Assembly: GCA_910592005.1 (NCBI GenBank)
Contig: CAJVPP010000145.1
Span: 1 to 44,526, forward strand
From: Funneliformis mosseae
Taxonomy: Eukaryota > Glomeromycota > Glomeromycetes > Glomerales > Glomeraceae
DNA: 44,526 bases
Direction of reading: 5' to 3'
How positions within the stretch are numbered: position 1 is the stretch's first letter; every line of letters starts with the position of its first letter. Shown here in pieces: positions 1 to 9,422 of the stretch. The translations under genes and the position numbers were made by a program. A model generated the notes under the pieces. The model was given only the letters and a program-made list of their open reading frames with translations. It was not told the origin of the DNA and did no database searches.

Positions 1-116
1 CTTTGGACTCTTTGTGCATATTGCAATATCATAAGTTTTTCGCGAGCACACCATTGTCGTCGAATTTTCTTGGTAACCCTGGCTTGCTTGCGACGTTTAT
101 TTCCGATTATCGCCAT
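1..116 (-). mobile_element. Partial helix-turn-helix protein, transposase-like N-terminus
   Basis: Reading leftward from an ATG at 116, 38 codons stay open to the window edge. They encode a basic N-terminus (MAIIGNKRRKQARVTKK) followed by REKLMILQYAQR, the look of the first helices of a CENP-B/pogo-type DNA-binding domain. In mycorrhizal fungi such domains are mostly found in pogo/Tigger-like transposons and genes derived from them. The rest of the protein lies outside the window, so a transposase cannot be distinguished from a domesticated DNA-binding protein. GTACCC repeats lie just upstream at 189-268. The family call is inference from a short peptide. Confidence 0.45.
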
Positions 117-188
117 TGTGAAAATTGCGAACTTGCGAACTTAAAAACGCCACTCACCTATATATAGTTAGAATGATCACCATGTATT

Positions 189-268
189 GTACCCTCATCA
201 TACCATAGTACCCTCCGATCATTAGTACCCCCCCAATTTTTTGTAGAATGAAAATATCCAGGGTACTA
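189..268. repeat. GTACCC direct and inverted repeats
   Basis: GTACCCTC occurs at 189-196 and 208-215, GTACCCCC at 225-232, and an inverted AGGGTACTA at 260-268 that pairs with TAGTACCCT at 206-214. A GC-richer AAAGCGCG follows. The position just upstream of the transposase-like start suggests terminal or subterminal repeats of a DNA transposon, but the opposite end is outside the window. Confidence 0.4.
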
Positions 269-289
269 TAAAGCGCGTTTTACGGTAAT

Positions 290-2239
290 TAAATAACTAA
301 ATTTAATAACTCTTAATTTAAAATCAAATAATATTATATATAAATATATTATTATAAATAGCTTAATAATTTTAATAAATATTAATAGTTTAAATAAATT
401 AAAATATAATAAAAGTTTTAAATTTATTTTAATTTTAATTTTAATTTTTTATTTAATATAATATTTATATTTATATTTATTTTAGATTACTTATGTATTT
501 TTCGATAAGAATTTATAAATAAATAAAGATTATTCTAAGTTTTATATCTAAAATCTTTAACAATGTATATTATTTAAAAAATATTAATATTTAAAATTGT
601 AATAACTAAAGTATTAATATGTAATGGGACAATTTTGAACACATTTTCCTATATCTTAAACCTTATTCAAAATATTAAAAATTCAAAAAAAAAGTGTAAC
701 TTGCATATAATAATAGATAAAACTTATTATCGTAAAAAAATCAAGATTTTAAATCACGTCTTTTATTACATGATACTACAAATAAATTTTCACTCTGAAT
801 AACAATCCAGAAAAAATGAGTGACGAATAGGATTAGTCACTTAGATGTGAAAAAAGCATTGATATATGTATACTTGATAGTTTACAGTTTTCTTTATTTT
901 TATTTTTATGAATTTTTTTTTTTTTTGTTTTCAAAAACGGGCATCTGTTAATCTGTAGAACCAATTTTATTTTTTTATTTTATGGTTATTCTAATAAATT
1001 AATATATATAATTTTAAAACCTGAGGAGGACTTCTTACATAACACATTAGTAACAAAAAATATGGGAATGTCAAAAAATCAGGAACATAATGTAAATGCA
1101 ACTAAATCATTTGTTTTATGAGAAAGGCACGTTTAGAAGAGGTTTGTTCGATCGGAAACAAGCTGACAAAAATATACAACAGGAAAATTTTCAATACAAA
1201 TAGTTTATTAGAATCACTTTATCTGAATCATTTTTAAAGGATTAAGATCGATAAAGCCTTTCACATGGAAACTAACTTTCGAATCGTACCACTTTCTTTT
1301 TATAGCTGTTACATAATAATATTTTAGATCGCCCAGTTCTGTTTACTAGACGTCTTGAATGACAAAAAAAAAGGAATCGTTAATTCATCTTTCAACACTA
1401 ACAAATCATTGTTCACCGTAAAACAGGAGGTTTTTAACGCTCGCGAACGAATTTAATGAGATTAAATTTGAACTTTCGAAATTATAATTTAAAAAAATTT
1501 ACAACGTGAAGAATTTCTATTATGCTTAATAATTATCTTAATGATATTCCCATATTTTTTTGTTAAACAAAAAGTTTCCAATATATAATTTATAATTTTT
1601 TTTTTTTTTTTTATATTATTAAAAAGTGTTTTTCATATAGCTACGAAACACTAAAATATTACTGTCAAGAGAAAATTGAAGAAGAATGAAGAAGGAGAAA
1701 AAGATATGTAAAGTTTAATTATAAAATATAAAATATACGAATCGATAAAGCGAAGGATCACACTCTTAATCAAGGGGGTGTATATATGTGGAGGCAATGT
1801 TTTACTAATAAATTTTTTTACTACTCAAACGAGCTTACAGGAAAAATTGTAGGAAAGAAACGACGTGAGAGTTTTTGTTGTATATAGGTTGAACATTAGA
1901 TACGATTTAAGCGAAATGTAACCCAAGGTTTCAAAGACGAGGTTCCGTTTTGTAGATTATGTTTAAGAAATGAAATGTTTAAATAAGATTAATGTTCATT
2001 TCATGAGAGATATCAAAAGGTACGTTTGTTCATTATCATAACAATCATAACAATTGAAATTTTTTTTTTTTTTTTTTTTTGGTGGCCAACGGGCCACAGT
2101 CCTTTCAAAGTCAAATCATGGCAATTTTTATACATAAAAAAAAAAGGTTGTAAAAAATATCCCCAACAATTTTTTTCATGAGTTCGATAATGTCGTGATT
2201 ATTGAATTATAAATCAATTGTTTATGTTTCTTTCATTGA
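290..2239. other. Gene-free AT-rich DNA
   Basis: Extremely AT-rich sequence, notably 290-620, with A and T homopolymers (for example T runs near 910, 1600 and 2060). No open frame of coding character, tRNA-like box or conserved motif was seen on either strand. Confidence 0.6.
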
Positions 2240-3003
2240 ACTGGTTTTTTTTTATTTTCGCGTTTGATAACTTATCAGGAAATCATCTTGGCTATTTTAA
2301 GATTCCCTTTGACTTGCCACAATAACCTTGTTTGACTTTCTAATTTACAATATTATAGAAACTTTAATTTACTTGAATTCCGTTAATTCCATTACCAATC
2401 AAAGCATCGCCGAATTCACTTTACTTTTTAAAAACTCCCTTTGAATTGCACATTACTGGCTGATTTTGACAGTCAAGTGTAAAAATAATGTCTAAAAGAA
2501 TTTTTTTTTTACTATATGAACTAGATAGATCTTTGCTTGAAGGAGAACCCTTTGATCTTGTTATTGTGGCATTCAAGACAAATTCTTGTGATATTCTTAA
2601 GTTTTATTTTTACTTTCGCGTTTGAAATCTTCTTATGCTTGATAACGTCTTATCTTTTTACAACCGGAACCGTAGTTGTATCACTAAACAACACCTTTGA
2701 CTTACCATAATAATCTTTTAATTTACACAATTTAATTCCATTAACTCGGTTGCCTTATCGCCGAATTCACTTTACTATTCTAAAGCCTGCAAAATTGTAA
2801 ACCTTCTAACCAAAAATCGAATTCTGTCCATCAAAAAGTGTTTGAATCTTTTTTTTTTTGTTTAGTTTCGTATGTCAAAAATCGTAATAATACCTTGCTT
2901 AAATCATTTACTCCAATGGCTAGACAGTCGCTATCTGTGTAATTATAATTCACAAAAGAATTTTTTTAAACAATATAAACCAGATAGATCTTAGCTTGAG
3001 AAA
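2240..3003 (+). repeat. Diverged direct duplication (two copies)
   Basis: Copy A is about 2240-2545 and copy B about 2600-3003. Shared blocks occur in the same order: TTTCGCGTTTGA (2257 and 2614), CTTTGACTTGCCACAATAA (2308) against CTTTGACTTACCATAATAA (2695), ATCGCCGAATTCACTTTACT (2407 and 2757), and AGATAGATCTTTGCTTG (2523) against AGATAGATCTTAGCTTG (2982). Copy B carries extra sequence. No ORF is conserved between them, so this is an old noncoding duplication or a decayed element. Confidence 0.7.
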
Positions 3004-4468
3004 ATTTTTTTACATAAACAAAAGAAGGACAGACTATTTTGGGATTTATCAACCAAGATAACGATTTTTTGTGTGAAATTCTAGATTCATTCTTGTAATA
3101 ATTAACGTAAGCAATTCTGACACCAATTCATAAAATAATCGGGTTATTTATTTCCTGTTATTGGTCGTATCATGCTGATTTTTATGGACTAGAATTTTTT
3201 GCCAACGGCTAAATATCAAATTACAGCAAGTTATAATTTGTTATACTTTTCATTATTACAATATTTTACACTTTTTGTTGCTATATCGTCACGAGGCCCT
3301 TCGTTGATTGGTGACGTGACATCAATAATATAAATATATATATAAAATTCGTCCAATAAGAAATCGCTCAACTTTGAGTGACCCTTTACGTTCTTTGTTT
3401 TTATGTCTAAACTTACTTTTTTTTTTTTCCTGGAACAAAGATTCATGAGTGCTCTTTAAACTTTGATATTTTTTTTATAAATCTATTTGTAAACAAATAA
3501 CCCAAATAAGTAGTAATCCCAATTTGGAACGAACATGATGACAAACCGGAACTAGGTCTTTATGGTTAAATTGCCATGAATAATTAATGTTTATTCATTA
3601 AAATTTTTTTTTTTCACAACACACTATTACCTACGGGCCTTGCTTTCATGGGCCAATTAGAACAATGCACTGCGTCAATAATGGCCGCAGTTAATGATCA
3701 TGCGCCTAAATATTGGCACCGAAAATCTGCACGGCCAACAACCGCAGTAGTTTTTGAGAGGAAAGATTTATTTTATTAAACTCGGCCGATAAATGGAATA
3801 AAGCAACCCTTTCTCATTTCATTTCATTTTTTTTTATGAGCTAGAAAAAATTAGTTCGGTTAACTATAAGTCCGTGCATAATCATAAGTGTGTTACAATA
3901 TGAACAATAAGGACGATTTCGAGAGACGAACAGAAAAAGAAAGGATACACTGTGGGACAGAAGGTTTTTGGGAAAGAAAAAAGGAGGAGATTTCCAAATA
4001 AGAGGCTTTTTTTTTTCTTACGATTACAACGAATTAAAGGATCACAATAAGGTTTTCTCTGTGGAAAATAAAGAAAAATATTAAGCCCTTAACTGGTTTA
4101 AGAAGGATTACCAAAAACAACCCTATTGAAAATGGTACTCCGAAATACATTTAAAATCCTACATCATTTATTGATTTAAACGCCGCAGTCTTACTTTTTT
4201 TTTTTTTGTATCCCGAGAACAATATAAATATCCCCTCGATTTTTATGTTCAAAAAGTTTCTTTTTTGAACAATAAGAAAATGAGACTGTAACCAAACAAA
4301 TTTTTTTTACATACAAAAAAATTTTTTTTTCCTTTGAACGGTTTTCAAGGAAAATATCGAACGTATAATTGGTTAAATCCTTTAAAATAAAGATTCTTTT
4401 CTAATAATATCAAATTCGAATAAATAAATAAATAAATTAACCTTGGAATATCTCTTTTTAAAATATAC
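3004..4468. other. Gene-free region upstream of the MATH-BTB gene
   Basis: AT-rich, with homopolymer runs near 3420, 3610, 4010, 4195 and 4320. A 71-codon minus-strand frame at 3231-3446 has no recognisable features. The last part is probably the promoter of the gene starting at 4645. Confidence 0.5.
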
Positions 4469-4490
4469 AAATATATATATATATATATAA
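4469..4490 (+). promoter_or_regulatory. (TA)n TATA-like element
   Basis: An alternating TA run about 155-175 bp upstream of the ATG at 4645, in the usual range for a core promoter with a short leader. Candidate TATA box for the MATH-BTB gene; similar TA runs precede the genes starting at 13045, 19351 and 27497. Confidence 0.4.
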
Positions 4491-4603
4491 ATTAAAAAAA
4501 GTACTTTTGAAAGTTTCCCCAAGGCAAAATATTTGTCAAAAAAAAAAAAGAAAAGAAAAAAAACACCAACAACGCTTATTATTATTCAAAAAACACCTAT
4601 TTC

Positions 4604-4644
<41 letters not shown>

Positions 4645-4645
<1 letters not shown>

Positions 4646-6059
4646 TGTTTGGAACGGCTGAATCTGGTAATGATAAAGTATCGTTCAAATTTAAAGTTCC
4701 GGCTAAATTAATAAGAACGCAACGATCGATATATACCCCACCATTCGCTACGACACAAAACATGTTTTGGCAATTAAAATTTCATCCGGTATTATTATAT
4801 TATTCTAATGAACCGAATCCAAATGTTTTCATGATATTTTAAATTATTCATTCTGACCTCTTTATTTTTCTTTCATTTTCCTACATTAGGAAAGTAAAGA
4901 TCATAACGAATATTGCGCACTTTGGCTAATAGCGTTACCAAACCCATTGGAAAAGTATTCATCAGAAAATTGGTCGGATAGATCGGAATATTCCGTCACA
5001 TATTTCATGAAAAATCCAAATGAAAAATTAAATTTTGGCAAATTAGAAAATTACAACGCCAGATCACCCGTGTGGGGTTTTACGAAATTTTGTAAGAAGG
5101 ATCGATTACCAAAAGAAGGGGAAATAACGATTGGGGTTCGATTTAACAAAGTAAAGTATGAGACCGAAAAGATTGCCACCCCCCTCCCTTCTCAACCACT
5201 ACCCCAAGATCTATTAAAAGCTTGGAAATCGGAATTGGATCAACCCGAAATTTCTGATGTACAATTTAATTTCAATGAGGGAACTTTATACGCTAGGAGC
5301 ACGATTTTAATTGAACGTTCGGAATATTTCAAGTGCATGTTTCAACAAGATAAATGGTCCGAATCAAAATTTACCACAAAGTCTTTGATACCTTCATCGA
5401 CGCAAATAACCCAAGCCAAATCGTGCACCTCAACGAAACGATCGTGGAATCTCCTTGATGTCTCGTTTGGGAGAATGAAAAAAGTTGAGGATTTATTTTC
5501 AATGTATCGTAAGATGAAATCACACCCATCACAACCGATGGCAACCATAACGTCATCATGTGGAAACACCTGCACGATAGTGTATGAAGGTGAAAGTTCC
5601 AATTCCATAAACGTTCCAAAAAGATATGTGGTAAACGTAAGTGATTTTCATCTTGATACATTTAAATCCATGTTAAAATTTCTATACACGAATCAAATAG
5701 AATTTTACTCGAATTCGTTACACAGACGACCATTAGACATATTTGTAATGGCTGATAAATATTTAATAACGGAATTAAGGGATCGTGCCAAATCTAAAAT
5801 CTTAAAGGATTTAAAACCTGATAGTGCCGCTGAACTGTTATTTAGCACAGAATGGTTATGGCCCGATGTGAAAGATATGATCATGAGCTATGTCGTAAGG
5901 AAGTGGGAAATGGTTAGGGAAACCGACAAATTTAGAGAAATATTGGAGAAACCTCAAGCTTATCCTAATTCTAAAGAAATCGTTGAAGAAATAATTGAAA
6001 GGGTTAGAAAGAATGACGAGGAAAAAAAAAAGCTTCTGGATGTTGCTGTTGTCGAGTAA
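4645..6059 (+). CDS. MATH-BTB domain protein, probable Cul3 ligase adaptor
   Basis: Two exons, 4645-4788 and 4890-6059 (101-bp intron, GTATTA...TTAG), give 437 residues. Residues about 8-150 form a MATH domain (FWQLKFHP before the junction, WLIALPNPLE just after, WGFTKF later). A BTB fold begins near residue 170 (SDVQFNFNEGTLYARS) and resumes near 295 (HLDTFKSMLKFLYT), with helical BACK-like sequence to the end. About 85 residues are inserted in the BTB domain, between WSES and YVVNV, where about 10 are usual. In this family MATH binds the substrate and BTB binds Cullin-3; that role is inferred here. The chosen ATG follows a T14/A27 tract directly. It converges with the Stf2-like gene. The other MATH-BTB gene is at 40827-43067. 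Confidence 0.85.
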
Positions 6060-6347
6060 ATTAATATTAAGGGTAGTTTCGAAACTACGCTTTTAAAATT
6101 ATTTTTTAACACCATTACAATACTCATTATATATCACTAATTACCGTCATTGTGATGGAAAAAAAAAAAAGTATAGTTTAATGTACATAAAATAGAAATT
6201 ATTATCCAAAAGTAAAATAATAATGACTGGTTGCGCATTTTAAAACATTGGAATTGAAATTTATTTTTCAAAATTAAAAATTTTTATTGACAAATTATAT
6301 ATTTACATCGAAAAGATAAAAAAAAATATTTTTTTAAAAGAAGAAAT

Positions 6348-6804
6348 TTATGATCCAACGCTAACAGCATTTCTTAATTTCATGAATTCCTCGGTTGCAA
6401 TAACTTTAATATGAGACGATTGTACGTTTGATAATTTTGTTATGTTTGTTGCCATCATTAAATTATATTCTCTTTACGCAAAATAAAACGTTAGCAAAGC
6501 AATGATCTAATTTTAGGAATCTTGCGAAGTGAAAATTAAAGAATTAAAAGATTGTTTACAATACTCACTCTGAATTAATTTCATCACCAACGACACCCCA
6601 ATTACCATTACCAGCTCCAGATTTCTTTGGCAGAGCACGAATGTCAGTTAATGTTCCTCTTTAACAAAAAAAAGAAGAAAAAAAAATTTTGGTTTAATAG
6701 ATACGAGATTAATTTTTTTTTTTTAAAAAAAAAAATACAAACCGTTGATGATGTTTTTCTTGATTGGGAGTGGCAACGTGTTGTTTTTTACTATCAGTAA
6801 TCAT
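6348..6804 (-). CDS. Small Stf2-like / hyaluronan-mRNA-binding family protein
   Basis: Three exons on the minus strand (6743-6804, 6569-6658, 6348-6471) with 84- and 97-bp GT-AG introns encode 91 residues, too short and split to appear as a single ORF. The centre, RALPKKSGAGNGNWGVVGDE (residues about 25-44), matches the SGAGxGNWGxxGDE signature of fungal Stf2-like proteins, small hydrophilic proteins linked in yeast to the F1Fo-ATPase stabilising factor and to desiccation tolerance. The C-terminus is not recognisable and lacks a clear domain. Both splice joins keep the frame, and each uses the only nearby acceptor that avoids a stop. The ATG is immediately preceded by 12 A on the coding strand. 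Exact function in this fungus is inference. Confidence 0.75.
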
Positions 6805-7568
6805 TTTTTTTTTTTTCTGGATAATGAAAAAGATAATTCTTTCTTTGAAAAATTCGTCGATTTATATGAGAAATTTTTCTTGGCGTGTGAACAATAATCA
6901 CCCAATTTCTTTATCTTGTGTATGGGAATAATCGCGCGTCTGTAAACCAGTTATGGATTTAAAAGTTAACCAATCATTAATGATCGTATCTTTTTTTAGT
7001 AATGATCAAAAGCTCATATGATCTACACAGATTGATCACGCATGTTGATAATGTCTGATAATGAATCAAACGTTATTGTTATCTGTTTTCCTTCCCCCCA
7101 ACATCTGTTTTTTTTTTTTAAGCCTAATGATGTAATCAGAGTGACTCATGATTTGTATCTGATGATTAAATTAATATGAGATATTATTTCATTAAAAATC
7201 AGAACGATTTTATTTAATAATAATTTTTTATAAAATTATGTCGCTCGCAGATTAGGTTCCATGAATCCCATGACATGCACCTTTGATAGTCACAAATTAA
7301 TCTTGCAGATGGAGAGTTAAAAAATTATGCCCAACTATAAGATTTATTAATTTTAATATCTTATTGGATACATATGAAGTATTATTTGTGTTATTTTTAG
7401 TTGAATAAACAAATTAATGAAAAAGGACCTACGCACCGCAGCATTGCGTCATAGCTATGATTTTACACGATGTAATATAACTATTAAAGCAATCAATCAC
7501 GTTAGTCTGACAAAAAAAAAAAAATAAACGAGTACCAAAATAAACATTTCTTTTATTTTTTCCCTGAA
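6805..7568. other. Intergenic region between divergent genes
   Basis: Contains the upstream region of the Stf2-like gene (-) and of the F-box pseudogene (+). A repeated TGATCA/TGATAATG-like texture is visible at 6980-7070 but no clear TATA or factor site was identified. Confidence 0.4.
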
Positions 7569-9128
7569 ATGACTGCTGTTATATTACCAGAACTCTGCCT
7601 TATAAAAATATTTGAATTAAAATCGACACTGGTGTACTTTGGCTTACCGGAATTATGAAAGAATCCTTATGATGTCATCAACAATTCGAACCTTAAAGGT
7701 GTGATAGAGACAAACATTCCTCTATTAAACACTTATGTCTCTTGTTTATCTAAAGACATTAGAGATAACTTGGGAGTAAAACCATTCATCAAATCTCTAT
7801 GGAACGTATTTACAATACTTAAACTTCAAAATCATTCTAAAAAGTATTTATATTTGACTTGATTTACACAAGAATGATGATTCGGTTGTATTTAAACTAA
7901 AATCAAAGACAAAGAAAAGGAAAGTGTCGATAGATGATGATGTAGATAACATTCTCAAAGCTTTATGTGAATATTTCGTTGATCGTTCAGCGCGTATCAA
8001 GGGAGTGGATTTGTCCAACGATACTTTTTTGAAAATCTTTGACCTTCCAATTGCTGCCTTGAACTTATCACGACTTCAACACTTCAAGTTTGGAATTCAA
8101 TATAATTGTGACGCAGTCTCTTCGGCTGCAAAAATCGCAAAAAATATCGAGAGGTTAGATATTGATTTAAGAGATGCTCCCTTCCCAACGATGATTACAA
8201 GTTTAAGTGATATAGTAGAATTAATCAAATCTCAAAAAAATTTGAAGAAAATTGCGTTGTGCTGTTCGGTTTTAGAATTTCTGAAATCATAAAAAGTCTC
8301 TCTATTCACCATGAAACCTTAACTCACATCACTCTTCATCATATCGAATTCGAGCGTAATTTTCCTCTCGCAGAATTGGCCGAATTTTAAATTTGAATTA
8401 CCTGGAAATAGAAAATTGTAAATTTATTAGAGAAAAATGATAAAGTTAGGTTTAAAATCGTTTCAAAAACTCCATTCAATATTGATCAAGAATACGAATT
8501 TGCCTTTTGAAATGTTGGAGTTTTATGTTGTCAGGCTAATAGCTGTCTTCAAGTATTGGAATTATCAGCGAACTCTGATTTCGATAGGTTTGAAAATGTT
8601 TGTCTCAAATTTTGTCCAAACATTAAGAAATTTGTAACAACAAAAATTTCTTCATATGATCACATTATTTCTATGGTAACTGCTTGCAAGCGCCTTGAAG
8701 AGATTTATATCTACGAAGATCGGAATGAGGAAATGTTCAGTTGGCATTTAACTTGCGATTCAACCGACGCCAATAATTCCTGAGAGCGTTCGGAAAACCT
8801 TGCCAAGTTCAGTACATACTATTAAGTACTCATTAGATTGGCATTTTGATCCAAAATCTCTCGAAATATTTCTTTCTCATTTCCAACCAGGAAGTTTATG
8901 TTATTAGAATTTCGTGACTGTTCTTTTTTCTCGGATGAACATTTAAATGTGATAATCAAATTCTGTGGCAACACGTTAAAGAATTTACACATTAGTGGGA
9001 TGCATAATTTGCATAACACCTACGTTCTTGAAAGGAGACATCAATTTCTCGGAGAACTTTACGTGGATAAGGTTAGGTATAAAAGATGGTTTGTTGATTC
9101 TCAATGTTTATCAGTAATTCATTATTAA
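7569..9128 (+). pseudogene. F-box/leucine-repeat pseudogene
   Basis: A decayed paralog of the intact F-box genes at 19351 and 21796. It opens with MTAVILPELCLIKIFE, then lacks part of the F-box. The Trp of the conserved PELW is TGA (7656-7658), followed by KNPYDVI as in the paralogs' KNPF/ENPF. The frame shifts near 7800. Residues 7924-8292 are again readable (LKALCEYFVDRSARIKGVDLS, DIVELIKSQKNLKKI) and end in a premature stop. Later fragments lie in other frames (ISMVTACKRLEEIYIYED near 8670; FFSDEHLNVIIKFCGNTLKN near 8930). The preserved C-terminal FFSxEHLN resembles the 21796 gene more than the 19351 gene. With several independent lesions it cannot encode the full protein, but remains recognisable end to end. 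Confidence 0.85.
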
Positions 9129-9174
9129 AAGGATGAAACGTTTAATAAATTGCGAAACGAACTCAAATTCAAAT

Positions 9175-9422
9175 TTAATTATTTATCAATGCACGAATTA
9201 AAGTGACGGCTCCAAGAAAATGAATCGGATTATTTTCCAAAATATTTTTCTCAAATACCTCTATCCCTCCTTCTAAATCTTATCTTTAATTGCGCCAATA
9301 ATAAATTTCTATGTGATTCCATCAGGTTCGATATTTTCATCCAATACTCTTTGATAAATTCTCTTAACATCATTTAATGTGTATTCTTATATCCTTCCAT
9401 TAGATCATTATAGATGGTCAGG
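9175..9422 (-). pseudogene. Decayed former 3' end of the PPR gene
   Basis: Directly beyond the PPR gene's stop, PPR-type sequence continues in shifted frames on the minus strand: KPNLTIYNDLMEGYKNT (9430-9381, +1 frame), then LNDVKRIYQRVLDENIEPDG up to a TAG at 9311-9309, then FIIGAIKDK and finally NPIHFLGAVTLIRALI before TAA at 9177-9175. The pattern of PxxxTYNxLMxGY and EPDG matches the PPR consensus. At least one frameshift and several stops separate these pieces from the intact ORF, so the ancestral protein was probably about 80 residues longer. Confidence 0.7.

Noticed and set aside
1140..1165. GTTCGATC, a possible tRNA B box
   Set aside because: Flanking bases do not pair as a T stem and no A box precedes it; no tRNA was supported anywhere in the window.
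3231..3446. 71-codon minus-strand ORF
   Set aside because: Lysine- and isoleucine-rich by base composition, crosses a (TA)n run and shows no domain.
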